Assembly: GCF_005233835.1 (NCBI RefSeq)
Contig: NZ_SZQA01000002.1
Coordinates: 346,974-410,973 of the forward strand
Reading direction: 5' to 3'
Source of the DNA: Herbidospora galbida
Lineage (GTDB): Bacteria; Actinomycetota; Actinomycetes; Streptosporangiales; Streptosporangiaceae
Length of the DNA: 64,000 nucleotides
In this document: piece by piece, positions 9,124-17,588 of the stretch
Position numbering within the stretch: the stretch's first letter is position 1
How the letters are laid out: every line of letters begins with the position of its first letter
Position numbers and translations under genes: made by a program
The notes under the pieces: model-generated
Told to the model about the DNA's origin: nothing
The model's database searches: none
The model's input: only the letters and a program-made list of their open reading frames with translations

Positions 9124-10117
9124 TCGGCCGATCTTCATCGTCGCGTGCCCCCGCTCGGGAACCACGCTCCTCCAGCTCATGCTGCACGCTCACCCGCGCA
9201 TCGCGATCCCGCCGGAGACGCGCATCCTCGTGCAGGCCTACCTCAAGCGCCGCCGCTTCGGCGACCTGCGCAACCCCGAGCGCCGCCGCGAGATGGCGCA
9301 GTGGGTCACCGGCGGCCACCGCACCCAGTTCGGCGACCTGGGCATCGACAAGCACGAGTTCATCGAGCGCGCCGTGGCCGGGCCCGGCTCGCTGGGCTCG
9401 GTCGTCGGCCTGGTCTACAAGATGTTCGGCGAGCAGCACGGCAAGCCGCGCTGGGGCGACAAACGGCCGCCGTACATCAAGCACATGGACGCGCTCATCG
9501 CGATGTTCCCCGACTGCCAGATCATCCACATCGTCCGGGACGGCCGCGACTGCGTCTCGTCGCTGAAGGAGATGCCCTGGTTCAAGGAGGACATCTACCA
9601 GGCGGTCAACCGCTGGTGCGAGGCCATCGACTTCGGCCGCAAGTGCGGCCTCGGCCCCGACAGCTACTACGAGATGCGGTACGAGGACCTGACGGCCGAC
9701 CCCGAGCTCGAACTGAAGAAGCTGTGCGCGTTCCTGGGTGAGGAGTTCCACCCGGCGATGACGGAGCCGTCGAAGGTCGCCGACACGATCCCGTCGCACA
9801 AGTCGTGGCACGAGAACACCCGAGGCGAGGTCACCACCGCGCGCCAGGGCACGTGGGCGACCCGCCTGGAGCCGTGGGAGATCTCGCTCTGCGAGACCGT
9901 GATGGGCGAGCGCCTCACCGCCTACGGCTACGAGCTGTCGGGCGCCCCGAAGGCCGAGCGCAAGCACGTGGCCCAGTACGAGAAGACGGCCGCCTACTGG
10001 AAGCGCCGCTACCGCAAGCGGGCCGTGACCGAGTGGTTCAACCGCTTCCGCGAGGCCGGCCCGGTCGCCGCGCAGCTCACCGACGGTCAGCGAGAGCTGT
10101 CCGGGCTGGGCTCCTGA
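9116..10117 (+). CDS. Sulfotransferase family protein (tandem copy 1)
   Basis: A 333-residue PAPS-dependent sulfotransferase. The 5'-phosphosulfate loop is CPRSGTT (residues 11-17) and the 3'-phosphate-binding region is HIVRDGRDCVSS (about residue 140). The start is TTG at 9116, preceded by a GAAAG/GGGTGAAAG stretch and overlapping the upstream stop, so it is probably translationally coupled to the CDP-alcohol transferase. It lies beside a close paralogue. The acceptor is unknown; cell-wall glycopolymer or glycolipid is the reasonable guess from neighbours. Confidence 0.88.
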   Translation: MSDRPIFIVACPRSGTTLLQLMLHAHPRIAIPPETRILVQAYLKRRRFGDLRNPERRREMAQWVTGGHRTQFGDLGIDKHEFIERAVAGPGSLGSVVGLVYKMFGEQHGKPRWGDKRPPYIKHMDALIAMFPDCQIIHIVRDGRDCVSSLKEMPWFKEDIYQAVNRWCEAIDFGRKCGLGPDSYYEMRYEDLTADPELELKKLCAFLGEEFHPAMTEPSKVADTIPSHKSWHENTRGEVTTARQGTWATRLEPWEISLCETVMGERLTAYGYELSGAPKAERKHVAQYEKTAAYWKRRYRKRAVTEWFNRFREAGPVAAQLTDGQRELSGLGS

Positions 10118-10121
10118 CCCC

Positions 10122-11168
10122 ATGGAGACCCCGGACAGGCCGGTCTTCGTCATCGGCTGCCCCCGCTCGGGCACCACGATGCTGCAGCTCATGCTGCACA
10201 GTCACCCGCGGATCGCGGTCCCGCCGGAGACCCGCTTCATGATCCAGGCCTACCACGCACGCCGCGACCACGGCGACATGCGGCGCCCCGACAACCGGCG
10301 CCGCCTGGCCGAATGGGTGGCCGGAGGCCGGGACACCAAGTTCCGCGAACTGGGCCTCGACCGCGCCGAGTACGTCCGGCACGCGGTCGAGGCCCCCGGC
10401 AGCCTCGGCTCGGTCCTGGGCACGGTGTTCCGCGACTACGCGGCCCGCTTCGGCAAGCCGAGGTGGGGCGACAAGCGCCCGAGCTACTTCAAGCACGTGG
10501 GCATGCTGCTGCGCCTGTTCCCGGACGCCCAGTTCATCCACCTGGTCCGCGACGGCCGCGACTGCGTGGCGTCGCTGATGGAGATGCCCTGGTACAAACT
10601 GGACGTCTACCACGCGATCGCGAACTGGGCCGAGGCGATCGACTTCGGCCGCCACCACGCCGCCCACCTCCCCGCCGGTTCCTACTACGAACTCCGGTAC
10701 GAGGACCTGACGGCCGACCCGGAACTGTCCTTGAAGCGCCTGTGCGGCTTCATCGGCGAGGACTACGACCCGGCGATGTGCGAGCCCCGGCACGTCGCCC
10801 AGGTGGCCGTGCCGGCCCACAAGGTCTGGCACGCCAACACCCACACGGCCGTCACGACGGCCCGCAGCGGCAGCTGGTCGAGCAGGCTGGAACCCTGGCA
10901 GATCTCGCTGTGCGAGACCGTCCTGGGCTCCCGCCTGGAGGCCCACGGCTACGACCTGAGCGGCGCCCCCAGGGCGGCCCGCACCCACCGGACGGCCTTC
11001 CGGACGACGGCGGCCAAGAGACGCGGCGCCCGGCTGAAACGCACGGGCCGCGAACGCCTGATCCGCTTGTGGGAACCGGGCCCGATCCCGGCCCTGCTGA
11101 CCTCGGGCCAGCGAAAACTGGCCGGTCTCCCGCCCCTGCCGCAACAGCAACTGGTCGAATCGTCCTGA
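10122..11168 (+). CDS. Sulfotransferase family protein (tandem copy 2)
   Basis: A 348-residue paralogue of the preceding gene, starting only 4 bases after it. It keeps CPRSGTT (P-loop-like, residues 12-18) and HLVRDGRDCVAS, plus long matching blocks such as PETR, RYEDLTADPEL and LEPWQISLCET. The copies differ most in the last 60 residues, where both are basic. Two retained, intact copies suggest different acceptor positions rather than simple redundancy. A hairpin terminator follows directly. Confidence 0.88.
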   Translation: METPDRPVFVIGCPRSGTTMLQLMLHSHPRIAVPPETRFMIQAYHARRDHGDMRRPDNRRRLAEWVAGGRDTKFRELGLDRAEYVRHAVEAPGSLGSVLGTVFRDYAARFGKPRWGDKRPSYFKHVGMLLRLFPDAQFIHLVRDGRDCVASLMEMPWYKLDVYHAIANWAEAIDFGRHHAAHLPAGSYYELRYEDLTADPELSLKRLCGFIGEDYDPAMCEPRHVAQVAVPAHKVWHANTHTAVTTARSGSWSSRLEPWQISLCETVLGSRLEAHGYDLSGAPRAARTHRTAFRTTAAKRRGARLKRTGRERLIRLWEPGPIPALLTSGQRKLAGLPPLPQQQLVESS

Positions 11169-11170
11169 TC

Positions 11171-11204
11171 GGAAACGCTCCGCCCTTCCCGGCGGGGCGT
11201 TTCC
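11171..11204. terminator. Intrinsic hairpin between convergent genes
   Basis: GGAAACGC and CCGCC pair with GGCGG and GCGTTTCC around a short C/T loop, giving a stem of about 13 pairs with one bulge position. It sits between the second sulfotransferase gene and the convergent GT4 gene and probably serves both strands. Confidence 0.75.
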
Positions 11205-11208
11205 GCGT

Positions 11209-12267
11209 TCAGCGGCTGAGGTGGGCGAAGAGGAGTTCCCACTGGTCGAGGACGGGTTCCAGGCGGAAGGCGTCCGCGTGGGCCCGTGCGGCGGCGCCCA
11301 TCTCGGCGCGTCTCGGTTCGTCGTCCATCAGTTCCGTCAGGGCCGTGGCCAGGGCGGTCACGTCGCCCGGCGGGACCAGGACCCCCGTCACGCCGTCGTC
11401 GATCAGGGTCCTGACGCCGCCCGACACGTCGAAGGCGATGGCCGGGATGCCGAAGGCCGCCGCCTCGCCCAAGACCAGGGGGAAGCCCTCGTGGTCGCTC
11501 GACAGGGCCACCAATGAGGCCGCGCGGTATTCGGTCGGCATCTCGCCCGCCGGGATCCGGCCGCGGAACATGACCTGGTGCGACACGCCCTCGGTCACCG
11601 CGTGGAACATCAGGCGGTCGGTGTCGGGGCCGTCGCCGATGAGGTGGAGTTCCCAGTCGGGGCGGCCCGCTCGGGCGAAGGCCGAGATCAGGCGGTCGAA
11701 GCGTTTCACGCCGGTCAGGCGGCCCACGCCCAGGATCCGGGGCTTCCGCAGCGGAGAGGGGCGGTGGGGCCAGCCGGCCAGCGGATTCGGGATGTGCCAG
11801 GTGTTGGGCAGCAGCGCCGCCTCCGAGAAGCGCCACGCGTCGTCCTCGCTCAGGAAGACGGCCTGGTCGAGGTCGCCGTAGTGGGCCTTGACCGCGCCGA
11901 GATGCCAGGTCCCCCGGGCGTGGGCGAACGAGCCGTGGTACTGGCCGATGCCCCGGTGGCCGCCCAGGTGGCCCGACAGGCGGGTCACCACCCCTGGTGA
12001 GGTCATCACGAGCAGGCCGGGGGCGATCGCGTCCAAGAGCCGGCGGGCGCGTTTCGTCGCGCCGAAGCGCCAGCGCGGGCCGGGGTTGAGTTCGTGGTGG
12101 CCGTAGGCCGGGTCTTCGATGTACGTCACCGGGTCGGCCGACGCGTGCAGGCCGATCACGTGGACGTCGTAGCCGCGCCGGGCCAGGCCCTGGGCCAGCG
12201 TGTGGGTGACGCGCTGCATGCCGCCGAGCGCGTCGGCGTCCAGGCAGGCGAAGGAGACGGTGTTCAC
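11209..12267 (-). CDS. GT4-family (group 1) glycosyltransferase
   Basis: A 352-residue GT-B retaining glycosyltransferase. ADALGGMQRVTHTLA near the N-terminus, GVGRLTGVKRFD around residue 185 and the nucleotide-sugar motif SSDHEGFPLVLGEA around residue 265 are typical of GT4. The GTG start at 12267 overlaps the stop of the upstream GT2/TagF fusion (GTGA) and has GGAGG 7 bases before it. It is the second gene of that leftward operon and probably adds a hexose to the same polymer. Confidence 0.88.
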   Translation of the reverse strand: MNTVSFACLDADALGGMQRVTHTLAQGLARRGYDVHVIGLHASADPVTYIEDPAYGHHELNPGPRWRFGATKRARRLLDAIAPGLLVMTSPGVVTRLSGHLGGHRGIGQYHGSFAHARGTWHLGAVKAHYGDLDQAVFLSEDDAWRFSEAALLPNTWHIPNPLAGWPHRPSPLRKPRILGVGRLTGVKRFDRLISAFARAGRPDWELHLIGDGPDTDRLMFHAVTEGVSHQVMFRGRIPAGEMPTEYRAASLVALSSDHEGFPLVLGEAAAFGIPAIAFDVSGGVRTLIDDGVTGVLVPPGDVTALATALTELMDDEPRRAEMGAAARAHADAFRLEPVLDQWELLFAHLSR

Positions 12268-14996
12268 AGGGCGGCCTCCGTCGGCTGCGGGATCACGGCG
12301 ACCGGCATCTCGGGCGTCACGCCCTCGAAGAACGCGTCCACCACCCGGGCCGCCGCGTGGCCGCGCTCCTCGGCGCACCACGTCCGGCGGAAGGCCGCGT
12401 AGCGTTCGGGGCTCCACGGGTCGCGGATGGCGGCGGCCAGGTCCCGCGTCGTGGTGACGCAGGGGCCGGGGGCGATCTCGGGCAGGTCGTAACAGCTGCC
12501 GCGTTCGGTCTTCCGGTAGGTCTCCCAGTCATCGACGAGGAAGACCATCGGCTTGCCGGTCACGGCGAAGTCGCACATCAGCGACGAGTAGTCGGTCACC
12601 AGCACGTCGGCGGCCAGCAGCAGGTCGTTGACCTCGGGATAGCCGCCGGCCTGGCGGGCGAACCAGCGCAGGTCCTGCGGGATCACGTGTTTCTCGATCG
12701 GGTGGGTGCGCAGCACCAGGATCCACTCGTCGCCCAGTTCGGCGGCCAGTGCGCGCAGGTCGGCGCGGACCGAGGCGCCCGGGGAGTGGTCCCGGTAGGT
12801 GGGCGCGTACACGACGATCTTCTTGGCGGCGGGGATCTCCAAAGTCCTGCGCACCCGCGCCGCCGCCTCGGGGTCGCCGTGGAACAGCACGTCGCAGCGC
12901 GGCGAGCCGTGGCGCAGGATCGGGCCGGCGTACTCGTTCGAGGGCACGAAGGTGCGTTCGAACTCGGCGCCGGGGGAGACCAGGGCGTCCCAGCGGGCCA
13001 CGTTCGCGCGCCACTCCTCGCGCGGGCCGGGGAAGTCGCCGCGCAGGTCGGGGGCGTCCAGGCCGATCGACTTGACGCCCTGGCCGTGCCAGGTCTGCAG
13101 GTAGCGGGTGCCGCGCGGCTTCGGGAAGCCCAGCGGCATGCCGTGGCTGTCGACCCACCAGCCGGCGCGGGCCATGGTCCAGATGTGCCGCCAGCTCATC
13201 CGGCGGACCGTCGTCACGTGCCCGGGGAACGCGCCCGAGGAGCGCGACCAGACGGCGCGCAGGTGCGACCCTCGGCGGACCAGCTCCTCGTGGATGTAGC
13301 GCGGGTGGCCGGTGTAGCCCCGGCCGCAGTCGGCCTCGAACAGGACCAGGTCCTTCTTGCGCGGGACGACGCGGATCAGCACCTTGTAGACGGCCAGCTT
13401 CACGTCTCTGACGGCCAGCCGCCTGCGCAGCCGCATCGGCAGCCCGGCGGCCCGCAGGGCGTGCGGCCGGATGGACGGCCGCCGCGCGAGGGTCCGGAGC
13501 AGGCCGGTCCTGCGCCAGTGCAGCCGCAGCGTCGCGGTGTCGCCGAAGGGGCGGGCGGTGATCTCGTACCCCTTGGTCTTCAGCGCCAGCGGCTCCAGGC
13601 CCGCGCCGACCAGCAGCGGGTCGCTGGTGGTGTGGCCGTCGAGCGGGCGGGTGAAGCCCAGGCGCGGTTCGTAGGCGCAGCTGCGGCCCGGCGGGATCGT
13701 GGCCAGGTCGAGGGCGACCTCGGTCTGGATCGTCCCGTCGGGCTGGCGGCGCGGCATCAGCCGGATCCGGTGCTTCTTGGCGATGAGGTCGGCCACGGTG
13801 TCGAGCCCGACGATGCCGAACGGGTCGTAGGTGGTGATCGACATCGACAGAACCGAGCCGCTCGCGGAGATCTCGGTGACCTCGTTGCGCAGCCGGGCCT
13901 CGGAAAAGGGGAGCTCGGCCAGCCGCATCGCGGTGATCTCGAAGGCCGGGTCGGGTTCGGTGCCCCAGTAGGTCAGGCCGTCGACCCTGACCGCGTGCCG
14001 GGGCGGCGCCTTCGGGCCGGTCAGGCTGCGGGCGGCCACGCACAGGTCCTCGACCCGGTCGCGCAGCACCAGCTCGCCGCAGACCCGCGTCATCGGGTCG
14101 GCCCGCTCCAGTACGCCCTCCTCCAGGCGCTCCAGGTAGGGGCGCACCACGGCGGCCATCTCCTTGGCCCACACCGCGTCGAACCTCGGCAGCGCGTTCA
14201 GGTAGACCCGCAGGTCGTGCTGGACGAACCGGGCCTGGCGATGGGCGACCAGGTCGCCCATCCCGGCGTCGCGCAGCGCCTGGTCGGCGCTCTCGGCGGC
14301 CGAGACCCGGGCCCGCGCGTTGGCGACGTCGCGCAGGCTCAGCGAGATCGACGGGTTCTCGCCGGCCGCCCGGTGCCACAGGTAGACGGGCCAGGGCACC
14401 ACCGCGAACCGTTCGGCGCGGGCGTAGAGGCGGGCGGTGAAGACGTGGTCCTCGTAGTGCAGGTCCTCGCGGAAGCGCAGGTCGTGGCGGCGCAGGAAGT
14501 CGACGTCGTAGATCTTGTTGGTCGAGAAGCCGTCGAGGAACAGGCCGGGTTCGGCCCGGATGCCCTCGACCACGCGTCTGCGCGCGAACAGCTCCGGGTA
14601 GTAGGGCGCGCTCGTCCCGCCGGCCTCGTAGTGGCGCATGATCTGGCCCGCCACGAAGTCGGCGCCGGTCCGCTCGATCTCCGTCAGCAGCGCCTTGCAC
14701 GCGTGCCTGGGCAGTTCGTCGTCGCTGTCGAGGAACATGACGTAGGGCGCCCGCGCCGCGTCGAGCCCGGCGTTGCGCGGCGCGCCGGAGCCGCCGGAGT
14801 TCCGTTCAAGCCGGATGTAGCGCACCCCCGGGAAACGGCCGGCCACGTCGGCGGTGTCGTCGGTGCTGGCGTCGTCGACGACGATGATCTCGAGGTCGCG
14901 GAGGGTCTGGGCGTAGAGGGAGTGGACGGCCCTCGGGAGGCGGGCCGCGTCGTTGTAGGTGATCACGACCACAGTCACAGCCGGTCGGGCCGCCAT
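12264..14996 (-). CDS. GT2 glycosyltransferase fused to a TagF-like CDP-glycerol glycerophosphotransferase (second locus copy)
   Basis: About 910 residues with the same architecture as the gene at 3682-6600. An N-terminal GT-A domain has VVVITYNDA, VVDDASTDDT and FLDSDDE. After a long unassigned middle part comes a TagF-type domain from about residue 550, with TWHGQGVKSIG and LVTDYSSLMCDFA. Such fusions build sugar/polyol-phosphate chains at the cytoplasmic membrane face. ATG at 14996 follows a G-rich stretch and seems better than ATG at 15011, which has no Shine-Dalgarno sequence. It is the first gene of the leftward pair with the GT4 gene. Sequence differs enough from the other fusion to suggest a distinct linkage. 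Confidence 0.88.
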   Translation of the reverse strand: MAARPAVTVVVITYNDAARLPRAVHSLYAQTLRDLEIIVVDDASTDDTADVAGRFPGVRYIRLERNSGGSGAPRNAGLDAARAPYVMFLDSDDELPRHACKALLTEIERTGADFVAGQIMRHYEAGGTSAPYYPELFARRRVVEGIRAEPGLFLDGFSTNKIYDVDFLRRHDLRFREDLHYEDHVFTARLYARAERFAVVPWPVYLWHRAAGENPSISLSLRDVANARARVSAAESADQALRDAGMGDLVAHRQARFVQHDLRVYLNALPRFDAVWAKEMAAVVRPYLERLEEGVLERADPMTRVCGELVLRDRVEDLCVAARSLTGPKAPPRHAVRVDGLTYWGTEPDPAFEITAMRLAELPFSEARLRNEVTEISASGSVLSMSITTYDPFGIVGLDTVADLIAKKHRIRLMPRRQPDGTIQTEVALDLATIPPGRSCAYEPRLGFTRPLDGHTTSDPLLVGAGLEPLALKTKGYEITARPFGDTATLRLHWRRTGLLRTLARRPSIRPHALRAAGLPMRLRRRLAVRDVKLAVYKVLIRVVPRKKDLVLFEADCGRGYTGHPRYIHEELVRRGSHLRAVWSRSSGAFPGHVTTVRRMSWRHIWTMARAGWWVDSHGMPLGFPKPRGTRYLQTWHGQGVKSIGLDAPDLRGDFPGPREEWRANVARWDALVSPGAEFERTFVPSNEYAGPILRHGSPRCDVLFHGDPEAAARVRRTLEIPAAKKIVVYAPTYRDHSPGASVRADLRALAAELGDEWILVLRTHPIEKHVIPQDLRWFARQAGGYPEVNDLLLAADVLVTDYSSLMCDFAVTGKPMVFLVDDWETYRKTERGSCYDLPEIAPGPCVTTTRDLAAAIRDPWSPERYAAFRRTWCAEERGHAAARVVDAFFEGVTPEMPVAVIPQPTEAAL

Positions 14997-15089
14997 ACCC
15001 ACCCCCCACATCAGATGAAAATCACTGATATGGGATGTTCCCTGACGAAATCGGACGATTGCCCTCTGTAGTCATCTTTTGCCCACGAC

Positions 15090-15704
15090 TTACCGGCGAC
15101 CCCACCGCCGGACGACGTAAACGATCAGTCCCATCGCGCCGAGCCCGCCCACCACCGGGGCCAGCCGCTTGACCAGAGACGCCCCGGCGGCCTCCCGCAG
15201 GTCGAACGCCTCCTCCTCGGCCGTCCGGGAGGTGCGCAGCGTGCCCGACGGGTGGAACTCGTGGATGGGATCGGGGACCACCGTCAGATGCGGCCGCCCC
15301 TCCATCAGGGCGGCCAGGTTGGCGGCGAAGCGGGCGCCGATGTCGTCGAGGACCGGCTGCGGAAGGTCGGTCGCGCACGTCGTCACGAGCGTGACCCGGG
15401 TGCCCGCGACGTCGTCCACCAGGCGGGCCGCCACGGCCGCGTCGGTGGCGCCGGTCGCGTGGACGCCCTCGACGACCACCTCGACGCTCCGGGCGTCCTT
15501 GTCGGCGCTCGCGATCCGGACGGTGCCCCGGTGGTCGACCGTGAGCGGGCCGACCCTGACCCGCATCCTCCCGGTGGCCGTGTCGCCCTCGACGGAGTCG
15601 AGTGTGGCGCCGGGGAGGCAGGGGGCCAGCCGTTCAACGTCGAGGAGGACCGACCACGCCTGGTCGACCGGGACCGGCACGGTGAACTCGTGCTCGAATC
15701 GCAT
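15090..15704 (-). CDS. SRPBCC (CoxG-like) domain protein with C-terminal membrane anchor
   Basis: A 204-residue protein. Residues 1-145 form an SRPBCC/START-like lipid- or ligand-binding domain (FEHEFTVPVP at the start, LAPCLPGATL typical of the CoxG subfamily). The C-terminus has one hydrophobic segment, VVGGLGAMGLIVYVV, followed by basic residues. CoxG proteins are linked to carbon monoxide dehydrogenase maturation, but no such genes are nearby, so the role is open. ATG at 15704 has GGAG 7 bases upstream; upstream in-frame ATGs lack this. Confidence 0.8.
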   Translation of the reverse strand: MRFEHEFTVPVPVDQAWSVLLDVERLAPCLPGATLDSVEGDTATGRMRVRVGPLTVDHRGTVRIASADKDARSVEVVVEGVHATGATDAAVAARLVDDVAGTRVTLVTTCATDLPQPVLDDIGARFAANLAALMEGRPHLTVVPDPIHEFHPSGTLRTSRTAEEEAFDLREAAGASLVKRLAPVVGGLGAMGLIVYVVRRWGRR

Positions 15705-15794
15705 GGCTCGACTCCGTTCTCTCAAAGCCGCTCCGGAGACAACTACCGCCAAACTCCGAACGTACGCCTGCGAAGTCCCAGATCAACCCCCGGG

Positions 15795-16007
15795 TCACCG
15801 CTTCCGGATCACCTTGGCCAGGATGCCCGCGATTCCCGCCAGTCCCAGACCCCCGATGAGGATGGGCCCGATGATCGCCGGATCGGGCGTCGGGTCGGTC
15901 AGATAGCGCACCCCGACCCCCACGAACAGCAGGCCGCACAACAGCGCCATCCAGTCGGTCCGGTGGCCCCTCTTCCGGTCGTTGCGCTCCGGCACGTCAG
16001 GCGCCAC
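15795..16007 (-). CDS. Small membrane protein of unknown function
   Basis: 70 residues with two hydrophobic segments (ALLCGLLFVGVGV and IGPILIGGLGLAGIAGI) and charged ends, with RKR at the C-terminus. The GTG start at 16007 lies inside the end of the upstream LiaF/PspC-like gene (11-base overlap) and has GGAGG at the right distance, so it is co-translated with that gene. An envelope stress accessory role is plausible from context only. Confidence 0.75.
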   Translation of the reverse strand: MAPDVPERNDRKRGHRTDWMALLCGLLFVGVGVRYLTDPTPDPAIIGPILIGGLGLAGIAGILAKVIRKR

Positions 16008-17472
16008 GGCGCACCTCCACGTCGCCGACGCCCGCCGAGACGTAGAGCTCGATCGTGGCCGCCAGGCCGTCGGGGCTGGTCACGGGGTTGAGGACCCGGC
16101 TGATCGAGACGTCGGTGCCGTCGCTGACGTGGTGGTCGATCTTGACGTCGCCCAGGCGGGTGGTCCCGTGCACCTCGATGACGGCGTCGGGTGGCACGAC
16201 CACCGTGAGCTGTCCCAGCGACACCGAGGCGTCGAACCTGATCCGGGAGCCGGGCGCGAGTTCGAGGTCGGTCAGGTCGAGTTCGCCCGCCCCGACGTCG
16301 ACGGCGTAGGTGCGTTGGGCGGTCGCGACGGTCGTCGGGTGCCACGCGTAGCTGCCGACCCTCTTCGGAATGCCGGTGACCGACGTGCCGACCACCAGGG
16401 CCACCGCGACGATCACGCCGAGCGCGATCAGCCCGGCCCCCCGCCCGAACCAGGCGGCGACGAGCAGACCCCCTCCGATGACGGCCAGCACCGCCCCGCC
16501 GACCATCGGCAGACTCACCGATTCGGTCCCGGGCTGCTGCACGGCGACCATGACCCCTCCAACGATCATTGCGAGCACGAATGTCAGGACGCCGACGAAG
16601 GACCTGCGCTTCTTGACCTTCGGCGCCTTGGGCGCCTTGGGCGCTCTGACGGGCGGTGGCGGCGGCGGTGGCGCCGGCGCCCTCTTGGCGAACGGACCGT
16701 GCGGCGCGAACGCGTCGCCGGCCGCGTAGGCCGCCTGCCTCGCCTCATAGGCCAGGTCGGACAACCGGCGATAACCGTCGGGCGCCTTCGGGCGGGGAGG
16801 GGGCGGCGGATAGTCACGGGTGGGCGCCTGCGCCTCGGGCGCCGGCTCCCGTGCCTCGGGGCCGTCGTCGGCCGAGCTCGTCGACGGGTAGCGGCCGAAC
16901 GACATCCGGTAGGACTCGCGGAAGGACTCCCGCACCGTCTCCCGGAGGTTGCCGCCCGTCGCCCCCGTGGTGAAACCCGCCACCGTGATCGTCGGGGCGG
17001 CGGCGGGCACCGACTCCATCTTGGTGGTGCCCCGCCGCCCGGACAGCCGTTCGGGAATCGACGTGATCAGCCCGAGCACGTCGACCCCCCGCGCGTGGGC
17101 CGCCAGCAGCGCGATCGCCAGCAGCACCCCCACCACGATCGTCCCCCGGTCGATGCCGCCCGAGGCCAGGTTGATGATCAAGCCGAGCGTGAAGACCGCC
17201 ACGAGCAGGGCCATCACGGTCTCGGGGTCGAATATCCTGCGCGTCCACTGCTCCACGTAGCCGGGCCCCCCGCCCGGCTCGCGCATCAGCAGGAAGGCCG
17301 CGATGTAGAGGAACAAGCCGATGCCCGACCCCAGCAGCAGCACCGCGAAACCGACGCGGAACAGCACCGGGTCCATGCCCGTGAACCTGCCCATGCCGCC
17401 GCAGACGCCGACGAGCATGCGCCCGTCGGACGAACGGGCGAGCTGGATCTCCTCGGGTGGTGCCTCGGTCAT
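15997..17472 (-). CDS. PspC-domain membrane protein with LiaF-like C-terminal domain
   Basis: A 491-residue protein. Residues about 10-70 are a PspC domain (RMLVGVCGGMGRFTGMDPVL, then a transmembrane helix). More helices follow, then a long cytoplasmic-looking stretch rich in Pro and Ala (about residues 175-265), two to four further helices, and a beta-rich C-terminal domain (VDVGAGELDLTDL, VSLGQLTVVVP) like that of LiaF. LiaF-type proteins hold a LiaRS-like two-component system inactive until cell envelope damage. It is divergent from such a system. ATG at 17472 has AGGA 8 bases upstream; ATG at 17481 is the alternative. Confidence 0.83.
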   Translation of the reverse strand: MTEAPPEEIQLARSSDGRMLVGVCGGMGRFTGMDPVLFRVGFAVLLLGSGIGLFLYIAAFLLMREPGGGPGYVEQWTRRIFDPETVMALLVAVFTLGLIINLASGGIDRGTIVVGVLLAIALLAAHARGVDVLGLITSIPERLSGRRGTTKMESVPAAAPTITVAGFTTGATGGNLRETVRESFRESYRMSFGRYPSTSSADDGPEAREPAPEAQAPTRDYPPPPPRPKAPDGYRRLSDLAYEARQAAYAAGDAFAPHGPFAKRAPAPPPPPPPVRAPKAPKAPKVKKRRSFVGVLTFVLAMIVGGVMVAVQQPGTESVSLPMVGGAVLAVIGGGLLVAAWFGRGAGLIALGVIVAVALVVGTSVTGIPKRVGSYAWHPTTVATAQRTYAVDVGAGELDLTDLELAPGSRIRFDASVSLGQLTVVVPPDAVIEVHGTTRLGDVKIDHHVSDGTDVSISRVLNPVTSPDGLAATIELYVSAGVGDVEVRRGA

Positions 17473-17517
17473 GGTGCCCATCCTGTCCGTTTTCCTGGGA
17501 TGACCGCCATCGGGGAC

Positions 17518-17541
17518 GTCCCTGAAAGCCGTCTCAGGGAC
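17518..17541. promoter_or_regulatory. Inverted repeat in the divergent promoter region
   Basis: GTCCCTGA and TCAGGGAC form a perfect 8-base inverted repeat with an 8-base spacer. It lies midway between the LiaF/PspC-like gene and the histidine kinase gene. It is a candidate binding site for the LuxR-type regulator encoded next door. Confidence 0.45.
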
Positions 17542-17588
17542 TCGCCCTGATGCGTACGCGCGAGACGACATGTGACGATGCAGGAGCA

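Noticed and set aside
12357..15071. 904-residue open frame on the plus strand
   Set aside because: Antisense shadow of the second GT2/TagF fusion; composition is shadow-like and no motif is present.
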